From assembly GCA_964632005.1 (NCBI GenBank), contig CAZWAP010000010.1:5993-69992 (forward strand): a stretch of DNA of 64,000 nucleotides. Direction: 5' to 3'. Positions 1 to 9,432 of this stretch are shown here, piece by piece. The notes below the pieces were generated by a model. It was not told the origin of the DNA. It saw nothing but the letters and a program-made list of their open reading frames with translations, and made no database searches. Made by a program: the position numbers and the translations under genes. The DNA is from CAZWAP01 sp964632005. GTDB taxonomy: Bacteria; Planctomycetota; Phycisphaerae; Sedimentisphaerales; Anaerobacaceae. Position 1 is the stretch's first letter. The number at the start of each line of letters is the position of its first letter.

Positions 1-180
1 TATGAGGAGATCCAGAACGGCGATCGACAGTCCTGCCGCAATGAAGATCAATCCCTTAGCAGCCAGCAACAACCGCGAAGCTGCCTTTGGGTCTGACTTC
101 AGTGCGGCCGCACCCGTAATAGCGGCGGCGCCGCAACAGGCACAAATTGCCACCAGAAACCAGTCTGCAAAGCCGCCCAT
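1..180 (-). CDS. Small membrane protein, partial (runs off the window)
   Basis: The minus strand is open from an ATG at 180 to the window edge, giving 60 residues with no stop. The start MGGFADWFLVAICACC leads into two hydrophobic segments (about residues 6-26 and 38-60) separated by a short charged stretch, so this is an integral membrane protein. An in-frame stop lies five codons upstream of the ATG, which fixes the start. A perfect TATAAT on the minus strand at 241-236 could be its -10 box, though no good -35 is visible. The family is not recognised. Reading the same DNA on the plus strand gives an Ala-rich peptide without such features. Confidence 0.6.
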   Translation of the reverse strand, partial: MGGFADWFLVAICACCGAAAITGAAALKSDPKAASRLLLAAKGLIFIAAGLSIAVLDLLI

Positions 181-476
181 ATCGAAAGACCCAGCTTACG
201 AAGCCAACTTTCTCTAACTCTCGTCCAGCAAAATCATTATACTATCGCTTGTGTTCGACGGATATGGAAATTTCGAGCGCGCCGGGATGGATCGCCTCCA
301 GCCGGGCAGGACGCGAAGTCGACGTCACGATGGGCTCCCCATCCGTCACTTGCTTTCCTGGGAGGTCGCCGTGGCAGAGCAGCGTGTCTTGACAGCCGTG
401 ATCCTGGGCCGGTAAGAACGAGCGGGTCGGCGTGGTGTTTTTTGCGTTTGAGGTTGAACGGACGAGGAGAATCGTT

Positions 477-1994
477 ATGAACAGAATGAATCGAAGAGAG
501 CTTATCAAAGCAGGGCTGGCCGGCGGCTCGGCCCTTGTGAGCAAGAACGTCTATGCCGCGGCCAAGGGTCGGTGCAAATACCCTAACGTGCTCTGGATTA
601 TGATGGACGACGGCCGGGCGGACGCGGTGGGCTGCTACGGGAAATCGTGGGCCGCAACGCCGAATATGGACCAGCTTGCCCGCAGAGGCGTCCGCTTTGC
701 CAAGGCCGTCGTGCAGAATCCCGTTTGCGTACCCTCCCGCAAATCGATGCAATCGGGGTACTATGCGCACAGGTGCGGCCCGATTGCCATGGGCAAGCCG
801 GCAATCTCCCCCGGGCGGTACACGAAAAAGACCCGCGGCGACTTGCCCAATCTGCTCACCTACTGGAAGAAGGTCGGGATACAACCGGTCAATGTCGGCA
901 AGATCCACGCCTACAAACGAGACTGGCTCAATAAAGGGGATCGGCCGGCGCTGGTCGATTTCTTAGGGCGTCCGCGGGGCCCCCAGGCGGAGAAATACTT
1001 CGACGCCGCAGACTTCGAGTATAAGCCTGTCAACATCAAGACGCATCGCTGGATGATCGGGGGGGTCGTACCGTATCGGCCCGAGGACACCCAGACCTGG
1101 CGGCTCGGTGACCTGGGCGTGCAGACCCTCAAAGACCTTATCGCCGCCGAGCGTCCCTTCTTTTTGCGAGTGTCGTTCCACGCGCCCCATGTTCCCTGCC
1201 GGGTGCCGAAGGAATTCTTCATCGACCCGGCCAGGATCTCGCTGCCTGTGCCCAGCGAGGCCGAGCTGAACAGCAAGCCTCGCTTCGAGAGGGAGCAGCT
1301 TCGCATCTATGCCGGCGGGCTCGACCTGACGGAAGAGCAGATCGGTACCTGCCGGGGGACCTACTACGGGATGGTCTCGCTGGTGGATGCGCAGGTCGGC
1401 AGGCTGGTTCGGGTGCTAAGAAGGGCGGGCCTGCTGGACAGCACCATCATCGCGATCAACTCCGACCAGGGTTTTCAGCTTGGTGAACACGGGCTGTGGA
1501 AGAAACGCGTGCTGTACGACCAGAACGTATGTGTTCCGTTCATCCTGAGTTGCCCCGGCCTGCTGCCGGCGGGCAGGGTCGTCACCGAGCCTGTAGAGAT
1601 GATCGATTTTATCCCGACGCTGATGGAGCTGGCCGGCTTGAGCGTGCCCGAGCAAATAGACGGGCGGAGCCTGCTGCCGCTGATCCACGGTACGTGCAAG
1701 AACTGGCGCGGGGCGACCTTCTGCGAAATCGACCACAGCGCCTCGATGTACGAGGAGCTGCGGGGCCGAAGCGGCCGGCGGGTGATGGTGCGTACGAAAG
1801 ACTGGAAGCTGATCTACTTTATGGATGAGCGCGTCGACGACAAAGACGGCGCGCTGTACAACCTCAAGGATGACCCGGAGGAAAAAGTGAACCTCTACGG
1901 CCAGCCGCAATACGCCGCCATAGTCAGCCGACTCGAAGAACTGGCCGAGAAATGGGACCAGGGGCGATTATCCAGGCCACCGAGAAGCCTCTGA
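477..1994 (+). CDS. Exported sulfatase (arylsulfatase/iduronate-2-sulfatase-like)
   Basis: A 505-residue sulfatase of the alkaline-phosphatase fold that hydrolyses sulfate esters, presumably on polysaccharides outside the cytoplasm. The start at 477 is preceded by GAGGAGA and gives a Tat-like leader (MNRRELIKAG followed by a small hydrophobic stretch). Metal-binding Asp residues lie in IMMDDGRAD near residues 42-49, and the formylglycine motif CVPSR starts at residue 84 (codon 726-728), so the Cys-type maturation enzyme is needed. The C-terminal part has the expected DQGFQLGEHGLWKK active-site segment. It is first in a three-gene run with DUF4838 and DUF5060 proteins, 37 bp upstream of the next gene. 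The exact substrate cannot be read from sequence. Confidence 0.93.
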   Translation: MNRMNRRELIKAGLAGGSALVSKNVYAAAKGRCKYPNVLWIMMDDGRADAVGCYGKSWAATPNMDQLARRGVRFAKAVVQNPVCVPSRKSMQSGYYAHRCGPIAMGKPAISPGRYTKKTRGDLPNLLTYWKKVGIQPVNVGKIHAYKRDWLNKGDRPALVDFLGRPRGPQAEKYFDAADFEYKPVNIKTHRWMIGGVVPYRPEDTQTWRLGDLGVQTLKDLIAAERPFFLRVSFHAPHVPCRVPKEFFIDPARISLPVPSEAELNSKPRFEREQLRIYAGGLDLTEEQIGTCRGTYYGMVSLVDAQVGRLVRVLRRAGLLDSTIIAINSDQGFQLGEHGLWKKRVLYDQNVCVPFILSCPGLLPAGRVVTEPVEMIDFIPTLMELAGLSVPEQIDGRSLLPLIHGTCKNWRGATFCEIDHSASMYEELRGRSGRRVMVRTKDWKLIYFMDERVDDKDGALYNLKDDPEEKVNLYGQPQYAAIVSRLEELAEKWDQGRLSRPPRSL

Positions 1995-2031
1995 CAATCA
2001 TCGCAGCTATCTCAAAAGAAGGGAACCTGGT

Positions 2032-3849
2032 ATGACCCGACGGGCTGTCACAATCACGGTTATGCTGATCGCATTGGTGTTCATAAGCAGCGGCTCGACC
2101 GCGTGGGCCCTCGTACTGGCCGAGGCCGGCGGGGCACGTGGTGTCATCGTCGTCGCAAGCGATGCCATCGAGGCCGAAAAGCACGCCGCGGCGGAACTTG
2201 CTTCCTTCCTCGGGCAGATCGTGGGCGACAAGTTCGAGGTCCACGTGGTGCCTGGCGGCTCTGCCGCGGCCCTTCCGGCGGATGTTAGCTGGCTGCTTGT
2301 GGGTCCTGATGCTGCAAGGTTTGCCGAGCCGAACTTCACAACCACCGGCCTGGGCACCGACGGGATAGTGCTGCGGACCGCCGGTAAAGACCTTATAGTC
2401 GCCGGCGGCCGGCCTCGCGGGACACTCTACGCGGTCTACACCCTGCTCGAGGATTATCTCGGCTGCCGCTGGTGGTCCTCGAAGGTCAGCAGGATCCCTC
2501 GAAGAGACACCATAGAGATCCGGTGCCTGGACGTCCGCTACGTGCCGCGGTTTGAATATCGCGAGCCTTTCTGGACGGACGCATTCGACGGCGACTGGGC
2601 CGTGCGCAACAAGTGCAACGGGCATGCCGCCAGACTCGATGCGAAGCGGGGCGGCAAATACGTTTACGAGGGATTCGTACACACTTTTTATCGCCTGATC
2701 CCGCCGGCTAAGTATTTCAAAGATCATCCCGAGTGGTTCAGCCTGATAAACGGCAAGCGAACGTACCAGCGAGCCCAGCTATGTCTGACCAACGAACAGA
2801 TGCGTGCGGAGCTTGTCAAAAACCTCAAGGCGGCCCTCAGGCGGAATCCCGCTGCCAGGATCGCGTCGGTCTCCCAGAACGACTGGCACGGCAACTGCCA
2901 GTGCCCGAGGTGTGCCGCAATCGAAAAGGCTGAGGGGAGTCCCGCGGGCCTGATGCTTCGCTTCGTCAATGCCGTGGCGGAGGAGATCGAGCAGGAATTC
3001 CCCCGTGTAGCCATCAGCACGCTGGCCTACCAGTACACGCGCAAGCCGCCCAAGCTTACCAGGCCGCGAGACAACGTCATCGTCCGGCTGTGCAGCATCG
3101 AGTGCTCGTTCAGCAGGCCGCTGGCTGACGAACGCAACAAGGCATTCCGCGACGACATCGTCGGCTGGTCGAAGATATGCGACCGCCTTTACATCTGGGA
3201 CTACACCACCAACTTTCGGCATCACGTGATGCCGCATCCGAATCTCCGCGTGCTGGGTCCGAACATAAAGTTTTTCGCGGACCACAACGTCAAAGGCATC
3301 TTCGAGCAGGGGGCCTACGGCACCTACGGGGCGGAAATGGCCGAGTTGCGGGCGTGGGTGCTGGCGAAACTGCTGTGGGACCCAAGCAGGGATGGAGCGG
3401 CGCTGATAGATGAATTCCTCGCGGGTTATTATGGACCTGCCGGGCCGTATATAAAGAAATATCTGGAGGTTACGCATAACGCCGTCGAGGCGGCCGGCGA
3501 CTGGCTGGGGTGTTTTTCCCCTCACACGGCGAAATTTCTCTCGTTCGAAACGCTTGCCAGGGCCTGGAGTTATCTCGAGGCCGCCGAGCAGGCCGTCCGT
3601 GACGACCCGGACCTGTTGTTCCGCGTTGAGGTCGCCCAGTTGCCGGTTATGTACGTTTTCATGATGCGCTGGGCGGAGATGCGTTCTGCGGCCGAGGCCA
3701 GCGGCGCCGACTGGCCTATGCCCGAGGATATCGACGATGTTTACAAACGCTTCGTCAGGATCGCCGAGAAAAAGAAGATCACCCGCCTGAGTGAATGGAG
3801 AGAAGGTTACGGGCCCTTGCAAGACGCCCTCAAGAAAGCAAAGAAATAA
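2032..3849 (+). CDS. DUF4838 domain-containing exported protein (glycoside-hydrolase-like)
   Basis: A 605-residue protein with an N-terminal signal peptide (about residues 1-26). Residues about 35-150 look like the alpha-glucuronidase-type N-terminal domain (GTLYAVYTLLEDYLGCRWW is the typical signature). The middle carries the DUF4838 core with the cysteine motif NCQCPRCAAIEKAEG at about residue 290. DUF4838 proteins are distant relatives of family 67/84-type TIM barrels and are usually found in polysaccharide utilisation loci; the reaction is not established. A good ribosome site, AAGAAGGGA, stands before the ATG. It lies between a sulfatase and a DUF5060 hydrolase, which suggests removal of a sulfated or uronic-acid-containing glycan. 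Confidence 0.85.
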   Translation: MTRRAVTITVMLIALVFISSGSTAWALVLAEAGGARGVIVVASDAIEAEKHAAAELASFLGQIVGDKFEVHVVPGGSAAALPADVSWLLVGPDAARFAEPNFTTTGLGTDGIVLRTAGKDLIVAGGRPRGTLYAVYTLLEDYLGCRWWSSKVSRIPRRDTIEIRCLDVRYVPRFEYREPFWTDAFDGDWAVRNKCNGHAARLDAKRGGKYVYEGFVHTFYRLIPPAKYFKDHPEWFSLINGKRTYQRAQLCLTNEQMRAELVKNLKAALRRNPAARIASVSQNDWHGNCQCPRCAAIEKAEGSPAGLMLRFVNAVAEEIEQEFPRVAISTLAYQYTRKPPKLTRPRDNVIVRLCSIECSFSRPLADERNKAFRDDIVGWSKICDRLYIWDYTTNFRHHVMPHPNLRVLGPNIKFFADHNVKGIFEQGAYGTYGAEMAELRAWVLAKLLWDPSRDGAALIDEFLAGYYGPAGPYIKKYLEVTHNAVEAAGDWLGCFSPHTAKFLSFETLARAWSYLEAAEQAVRDDPDLLFRVEVAQLPVMYVFMMRWAEMRSAAEASGADWPMPEDIDDVYKRFVRIAEKKKITRLSEWREGYGPLQDALKKAKK

Positions 3850-3925
3850 TGCGACGATCCCCCAACAACCCACAGCAGGCCGACCGGCAGATCAAGCGGG
3901 TGGTTTATCAAGGAGTACTACCCGG

Positions 3926-5746
3926 ATGAAACCCAACCATGCAGGCATTCTGCCGGCGATATGCATTCTGATCGGGCTTTCCGGCACTGTCTGTCACGCC
4001 GCAGGGCCGGCCGAGATATCCGGCGAGCTGAAGAAATGGCACAACGTCATACTCACCTTCGCCGGCCCGCAGAGCTCCGAGGATGCAACGCCAAACCCGT
4101 TTCTCGACTACCGCCTCAGTGTGACCTTCGCCAGGGGCGACAGGCGGTACATCGTGGCCGGTTACTACGCCGCGGACGGCAACGCCGCGCAGACCGGCGC
4201 AACGGCCGGCAACAAGTGGCGGGTCCACTTTGTCCCCGACGAGGAGGGTAGATGGTCGTACGTCGCATCGTTCCGGGCCGGCAAAGAGGTCGCCCTGACT
4301 GATGAGCCCGCGGCGGGAAGGCCGGTGGCGTTTGACGGGGTGAGGGGGAGTTTTTTTGTCGGGCCGACCGACAAGACCGGCCGGGACCACCGTGCAAAAG
4401 GGCTGCTTAGATACGTTGGCAAGCGTTACCTCCAGTTTGCCGAGACCGGCGAGTATTTTCTCAAGGCCGGCGCCGACAGCCCGGAAAACTTCCTTGCTTA
4501 CGCAGATTTCGACGGGACGTTCGACACCGGTGGTAACGGGCGGCGGGGAGAGGCTTCCGGGGGAAAATTCCTGCACCGTTATGCCCCTCATCTGCGCGAC
4601 TTCAGAGCCGGTGATCCGGCCTGGAGAGGCGGCAGGGGCAAAGGCATCATCGGTGCGCTCAACTACCTGGCCTCAAAGGGGATGAACAGCGTTTACCTGA
4701 TCACCTACAACATCGACGGCGGGGACGGAAAAGACGTCTGGCCCTGGACAGGGCCCAACGAGAGGTATCGTTTCGACTGCAGCAAGCTCGACCAGTGGGA
4801 AATTGTCTTCTCACATATGGACAGGCTCGGCCTGATGATGCACGTAGTGACCCAGGAAGAAGAAAACGACCAGGGGCTCGACGGCGGTGAACTCGGGGGG
4901 CAACGCAGACTCTATTACCGCGAATTGGTGTCGCGCTTCGCGCACCACCTGGCGCTGGCGTGGAACCTCGGCGAGGAAAACAGTAACACGGCCGCCCAGA
5001 GAAAGGCTTTTTGCAGGTACATCAAGGAGCTCGACCCCTATGACCACCCCATCGTCTGCCACAGCTTCCCCGGAAAGTACGACGAGGTGTACACCCCTCT
5101 GCTTGGCTATGAATACTTCGACGGTCCCTCCCTGCAAACCAACGACACGCACAACCAGACCATCAAGTGGGTGGACCGCTCATGGCGGTCAGGCCGACCG
5201 TGGGTCGTATGCCTCGACGAAATCGGCCCGGCGCATACCGGCGTCAAGCCGGACCAAGAGGACTACTGGCACGACGCGGTCCGACAAGAACACCTCTGGG
5301 CCAACCTGATGGCCGGCGGCGCGGGCGTCGAATGGTACTTCGGATACAAGTTCCCCGATAACGACCTGGACTGCGAGAACTGGCGAAGCCGGGACCACCT
5401 CTGGGACCTCACCCGTTATGCACTGGCGTTCTTCCACGACCATTTGCCCTTCACCGAAATGCGCCACCACGACGAGCTGACCAGCGTGCCCGACGACTAC
5501 TGCTTCGCCAAGCCCGGGCAAATCTACGCCATATACCTGCCCTGCGGCGGGACAACGCACCTCGACCTGGGTGACAGCGGGGCCTCTTTCGCTGTCCGCT
5601 GGTTCAATCCCCGCACTGGTGGACCGCTGCGAACAGGTAGCGTTGCTGTGGTCAAAGGGCCCGGTGCGGTCTCCATCGGCGAGCCGCCGAACGACCCGAA
5701 AAAGGACTGGGTAGCGCTGGTGCGCGTCTCGCGTTCGAGTCGATAA
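3926..5746 (+). CDS. DUF5060 domain-containing putative glycoside hydrolase
   Basis: A 606-residue secreted protein. The ATG at 3926, preceded by AAGGAG, opens a signal peptide (MKPNHAGILPAICILIGLSG); the reading frame extends further upstream into the preceding gene, but that part has no start signals. Residues about 28-120 form the beta-sandwich DUF5060 domain. Residues about 190-490 resemble the DUF4038-like TIM barrel, with candidate catalytic glutamates in LGEEN (E350/E351) and LDEIG (E432). The last ~90 residues look like the collagen-binding-like C-terminal beta domain common in this family. It closes the sulfatase-DUF4838-DUF5060 run. The substrate is unknown. Confidence 0.87.
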   Translation: MKPNHAGILPAICILIGLSGTVCHAAGPAEISGELKKWHNVILTFAGPQSSEDATPNPFLDYRLSVTFARGDRRYIVAGYYAADGNAAQTGATAGNKWRVHFVPDEEGRWSYVASFRAGKEVALTDEPAAGRPVAFDGVRGSFFVGPTDKTGRDHRAKGLLRYVGKRYLQFAETGEYFLKAGADSPENFLAYADFDGTFDTGGNGRRGEASGGKFLHRYAPHLRDFRAGDPAWRGGRGKGIIGALNYLASKGMNSVYLITYNIDGGDGKDVWPWTGPNERYRFDCSKLDQWEIVFSHMDRLGLMMHVVTQEEENDQGLDGGELGGQRRLYYRELVSRFAHHLALAWNLGEENSNTAAQRKAFCRYIKELDPYDHPIVCHSFPGKYDEVYTPLLGYEYFDGPSLQTNDTHNQTIKWVDRSWRSGRPWVVCLDEIGPAHTGVKPDQEDYWHDAVRQEHLWANLMAGGAGVEWYFGYKFPDNDLDCENWRSRDHLWDLTRYALAFFHDHLPFTEMRHHDELTSVPDDYCFAKPGQIYAIYLPCGGTTHLDLGDSGASFAVRWFNPRTGGPLRTGSVAVVKGPGAVSIGEPPNDPKKDWVALVRVSRSSR

Positions 5747-5816
5747 GCGGCTGCTGGTGGGTCGGTTAGGCGGTCGGGCGTCGTCGCGGCGGCAGGGCGG
5801 CGGGCAGCTATCGGCC

Positions 5817-6386
5817 TTAGTCGAGGTTTCTTCTGACGACCGCAGCGGCCGCGATTGTCCTCGAGAGGTCCCCGCTCGAGACGGTGATGGCGATCTGGAC
5901 ACTCCTTACCTTGGTAATACCGCCATCGGTAACGACATTCCTGGTGAACCTCAGCGCATCGACGTTTGTGCACAGGGCGTAGTCATCGTCGGCGGTGTCG
6001 TCGTTGGTGATCAGGTAGAGTGTGCGGTCGGCGTCGCTGTAGCGGTACGTGATGTTTTGGCCGTCGGCCGTTATAAAGGTGCATTCGTTGGAGGGCGTGT
6101 TTGGGTCGACGGCGGTGGCCGTGCGGAGCTGAGCGGTGATGCGGAACAGGGCCTGCCGAGCGCTGTTGACCGCCTTGAAGATGTCCTCGTTTTCGCGGTA
6201 GTTCATTATCGATGCCTGGAAGGCCAGCGCCACGGCGGTCAGCAGCACGGCGGTGATCACCAGGGCGAGCAGTAGCTCCACGAGGGTAAAGCCCGCGGGT
6301 CTCGGCGCAGTGGTTGCCCGGCGATTTATATCGCCCCTTTGGACAGGGCGGTTGGAGCCGGCAGCGTTGTACAGTGTGCATCGCAT
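5817..6386 (-). CDS. Prepilin-type N-terminal cleavage/methylation protein (GspJ/PulJ-like)
   Basis: A 189-residue pseudopilin. About 30 polar residues precede the prepilin peptidase motif GFTLVELLLALVITAVLL, giving a longer leader than in classical pilins, so a later start is possible. The mature part has the hydrophobic alpha-helical spine followed by a small globular domain, as in GspJ-type minor pseudopilins. It is the last gene of the minus-strand pilus/secretion operon, 137 bp after the preceding pilin gene. It probably sits at the tip of the pseudopilus. The assignment to J rather than another minor type is tentative. Confidence 0.8.
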   Translation of the reverse strand: MRCTLYNAAGSNRPVQRGDINRRATTAPRPAGFTLVELLLALVITAVLLTAVALAFQASIMNYRENEDIFKAVNSARQALFRITAQLRTATAVDPNTPSNECTFITADGQNITYRYSDADRTLYLITNDDTADDDYALCTNVDALRFTRNVVTDGGITKVRSVQIAITVSSGDLSRTIAAAAVVRRNLD

Positions 6387-6523
6387 ATTGCGTCTGGTTT
6401 TATTGCGGTGATAATCGGCTCGGCCTTATCACGGGGCACTTTGAACCCGGGGCCGCAGCCGAATATCTATGGACTCTAAACAGTTAGTCCGTTGTCTGGC
6501 AGAAATACTTCTGTAGGTCCTCT

Positions 6524-7000
6524 TCAGCGCCGCGCGCGGATCCAGCTTGCGGAGGTGATTTCGGTCGAGTTCCGAAGGACCCGCACGGTGACGCGCACGA
6601 ATTCGCTGCCGTGGTCTTCGACCACCAGTGCGAAATTTGACGGATTGACATTTTCGACGGTGACCTGCTGGGTAAACGCGGCGAAATCGGCCAGTGTGGT
6701 TCTGTCGGCGGCGATGGGCGGGCAGAAAGTTGCGCCGTCGAAGTCGTCCAGGTCGTCGTAGTCTGCGAGGCTTGTTTCTTCGGGCCCGAAGCTGCGCGTC
6801 TTGGGCTCCGGGTCAACCACGGGCAGCGCTGCGGTCAGCTCTCGGATCTGCTCGAGCAGGAACTCCGCGGTCGAGAGCGTGGCGCCGGCGCCGTTGGACC
6901 TGGTAAAAGAGCCGTTGGCGGCGACGAGCGATGCGATCGCCAGTCCCACCAGCGTTACCGCCAGCATCGCCTCAATCAGCGAAAAGCCCTGTCTTTTCAT
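6524..7000 (-). CDS. Prepilin-type minor pilin (PilV/GspI-like)
   Basis: A 158-residue protein with a short leader and a clear prepilin motif, KRQGFSLIEAMLAVTLVGLAI, in which cleavage is expected between G and F and the conserved Glu follows at position +5. The mature domain is short and acidic. It lies 53 bp downstream of pilC. Phrases such as FSLIEAMLAV are typical of PilV/GspI-class minor pilins. An AGGAGG-type ribosome site precedes the ATG (reading the minus strand). Confidence 0.82.
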   Translation of the reverse strand: MKRQGFSLIEAMLAVTLVGLAIASLVAANGSFTRSNGAGATLSTAEFLLEQIRELTAALPVVDPEPKTRSFGPEETSLADYDDLDDFDGATFCPPIAADRTTLADFAAFTQQVTVENVNPSNFALVVEDHGSEFVRVTVRVLRNSTEITSASWIRARR

Positions 7001-7053
7001 CTTGCCGTCCTCCTTTCGCCGGGATTGGTTGTTCTGGTCGGGCGATACTTCTG

Positions 7054-8277
7054 CTACTTGCCCATTACAACGCTGGACATCTTGAAGATGGGCAGAATTA
7101 TGCTCATCGCAATGAAGCCGACCACGACGCCCATAACGCAGATCATAATGGGCTCTATCATCGAGGTGACGGTCTTTATGACGGTCTTGAGCTCCCTTGC
7201 GTAGTAATTGGAGACGTCGTGGAGGACGTCGCCCATTGTGCCGGAGTCTTCGCCGCTGCGAATCATCTGGACGACGTTTGGCGGCATCAGGTCATACTGG
7301 GCAAGGCTCGAGGCGATCTTTTTTCCCTGCCGGACTTCCTCGTGGACGCCGAGCCACATCGCTTTATAGAGGACATTTCCAGCGATCTGGGCCGTTATCG
7401 AGATGGTATTGAGGATGGGGACGCCGGCGCGTATGAGGACGCCCATCGTGTGCAGGCTCCTGGTGATATAAAGGCTACGGCAGAGCGTTCTTATCAGGGG
7501 GAGCCTCAGCTTGGTTTTGTCCCACCAACGTCTTCCGCCGGGGGTTGAGATGAAGTGCCAGAAACCCCATATCAAGGCCCCGACAGCGGGGACTATGAGA
7601 TACCAGTAACCGCGCAGAAAGGCACTGCTGGCCATCAAGGCCTTCGTTGGCCTTGGCAGCAGGTGCTCTTTGCCTGCGAAAATGGCGGTGAACCTCGGCA
7701 GTACAAAACACAGCAGGAAGATAGTCACCGAGACGGCCATAACGGCGATTATGATCGGGTAGACCATCGCGCCTTTAACCTGCGAGCGGGTCTCGGCTTC
7801 TGCATCGAGGTACTCGGCCAGCTTTTGGAGCATCGAGCTGAGCGAGCCGGAGACCTCGGCGGCCGCGACCATATTTATGTAAAGCTCGCTGAATACCTGC
7901 GGGTGCTCTGCGAGGGCCTGGGAGAAGCTCTGCCCGGCTTCGATGCGATTTTTGAGGTCCATTATGATGGACTTGAACTTCTGGTTGGTGTTCTGGTTGG
8001 CGATGGATTCGAGGGAATCCTGGAGACTGATGCCCGCGCGGACCATTACGGCCAGCTGGTTTGTAAAGGCAAGGATGTCTTTTCTGCTCGGGCCGAATTC
8101 CACCCTGACATTCGCCACATTTTTCCAGCCGGCGTGCTTGGATGCGGCTGGGTGTGCGGAGTCGCGGGGCGGGACGGTTGTGGTGGGGTGGCGCGGCCCG
8201 TTCTCTGAAGACTGCGAGCTGCCGGTAGTCTGAGCAACGGCGGTGGCGCCCTGTTTCTGTGAAAATTCCTCGTACAT
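7054..8277 (-). CDS. pilC: Type II secretion/type IV pilus inner-membrane platform protein (PilC/GspF)
   Basis: A 407-residue T2SSF-family protein that anchors the assembly ATPase and moves pilin subunits in the inner membrane. Two copies of the GspF domain are visible: about residues 70-195 (LAVMVRAGISLQDSLE) and about 270-395 (SLHTMGVLIRAGVPIL). Each is followed by hydrophobic spans, including IIIAVMAVSVTIFLLCFVLP and the C-terminal IMICVMGVVVGFIAMSI. The first ~60 residues are Ser/Thr/Pro-rich and not conserved. It is 11 bp downstream of pilT, within the pil operon. Confidence 0.93.
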   Translation of the reverse strand: MYEEFSQKQGATAVAQTTGSSQSSENGPRHPTTTVPPRDSAHPAASKHAGWKNVANVRVEFGPSRKDILAFTNQLAVMVRAGISLQDSLESIANQNTNQKFKSIIMDLKNRIEAGQSFSQALAEHPQVFSELYINMVAAAEVSGSLSSMLQKLAEYLDAEAETRSQVKGAMVYPIIIAVMAVSVTIFLLCFVLPRFTAIFAGKEHLLPRPTKALMASSAFLRGYWYLIVPAVGALIWGFWHFISTPGGRRWWDKTKLRLPLIRTLCRSLYITRSLHTMGVLIRAGVPILNTISITAQIAGNVLYKAMWLGVHEEVRQGKKIASSLAQYDLMPPNVVQMIRSGEDSGTMGDVLHDVSNYYARELKTVIKTVTSMIEPIMICVMGVVVGFIAMSIILPIFKMSSVVMGK

Positions 8278-8288
8278 AGTGACGGACC

Positions 8289-9398
8289 TCAGGTTTCTGC
8301 GCCAACTGTTTGCGGCCGCTGGACCATTTCAACGTTATCGAGTGGTGTCAGGATTTTCTCCATCTTGCCCGGGTTGCTCGATCGGTTTATGGCCTCTTCT
8401 CTATCTATGTATCCTTTGAAATACATTTCCGCGATGCTGGTATCGAGGTTCTGCATACCGAGTCTTCGGGAGGTTTCGATGATGTTGGGTATTTCGTAGA
8501 TTCTGTTTTCGCGGATGCAGTTTCTTGCGGCGGAGGTGCAGAGCAGTATTTCGGTGCAGGGCACCATTCCCGGTTGATCGATCCGTCTGAAAAGCGTCTG
8601 GGAGATGACCGCCTGGAGGGTATTTGCGAGCATTGTTCGGATCTGATTCTGCTGGGCGGCGGGGTAGATGTCGATTATGCGTTCGATGGTCTGGGAGGCG
8701 TTTATGGTGTGGAGCGTGCTGAAGACCAAGTGGCCGGTTTCTGCGGCGGTGATGGTGAAGCTTGTGGTTTCGAGGTCTCTCATTTCGCCGACCATGATGA
8801 TGTCCGGGTCCTGTCTGAGGACGTGCCTCAGTCCGGAGGCGAAGGCCGGGCAGTCGGAGCCGATTTCGCGTTGCTCGATCATACTTTTTTCGTTCTCTAT
8901 CATATATTCTATGGGGTCTTCGAGCGTTATGATTCGCTTGCGGTACTTCTTGTTTATTTCGCCTATCATCGCGGCGAGGGTGGTACTCTTTCCTGAGCCG
9001 GTATGGCCGGTCACCAGCACCAGTCCTCTGGGCAGGTCGGTGAGCTCTTTTACGATTGGCGGCAGGTGGAGCTCGTCGAGGTTGAAGACCTGGTTGGGGA
9101 TAACCCTGAAGGAGATTGCGATCGTGTCGCGCTGGATGTGGGCGTTGACGCGGAATCTCGTGCCGTCGTCGATGCTGGTGGAGAAGTCGAGATCTTTTTT
9201 TTCGAGGAACGTCTTGAACCTCTCGGGCCCGACCATCGCGACGAGCATTTCCTTGGCATCTTCGTCGGTAATGGGCGGCACGTCGAGATCGATCAGCTCG
9301 GTATTTTTGCGCAGGACAGGTGGCATACCGACGTTGATGTGGACGTCGCTGGCCTCATTTTCGATTGCAGTTGCGAGGATAATCTTGATATCGACCAT
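8289..9398 (-). CDS. pilT: Twitching/retraction ATPase PilT
   Basis: A 369-residue hexameric ATPase for pilus retraction. The ATG at 9398 has a GGAAGGG ribosome site 8 nt upstream; an earlier in-frame ATG at 9452 would overlap pilB and is less likely. Features are the N-terminal ASDVHINVGMPP segment, Walker A GHTGSGKST (about residues 131-139), the Asp box LEDPIEYM, Walker B IIMVGEMRD and the His box GHLVFSTLHT. The presence of PilT beside PilB argues for a retractable type IV pilus rather than a pure type II secretion system, although PilT-like proteins also occur in other filament systems. Confidence 0.93.
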   Translation of the reverse strand: MVDIKIILATAIENEASDVHINVGMPPVLRKNTELIDLDVPPITDEDAKEMLVAMVGPERFKTFLEKKDLDFSTSIDDGTRFRVNAHIQRDTIAISFRVIPNQVFNLDELHLPPIVKELTDLPRGLVLVTGHTGSGKSTTLAAMIGEINKKYRKRIITLEDPIEYMIENEKSMIEQREIGSDCPAFASGLRHVLRQDPDIIMVGEMRDLETTSFTITAAETGHLVFSTLHTINASQTIERIIDIYPAAQQNQIRTMLANTLQAVISQTLFRRIDQPGMVPCTEILLCTSAARNCIRENRIYEIPNIIETSRRLGMQNLDTSIAEMYFKGYIDREEAINRSSNPGKMEKILTPLDNVEMVQRPQTVGAET

Positions 9399-9432
9399 TT
9401 GATTTACCCTTCCAGCGTTTTGCGATGTCGTC

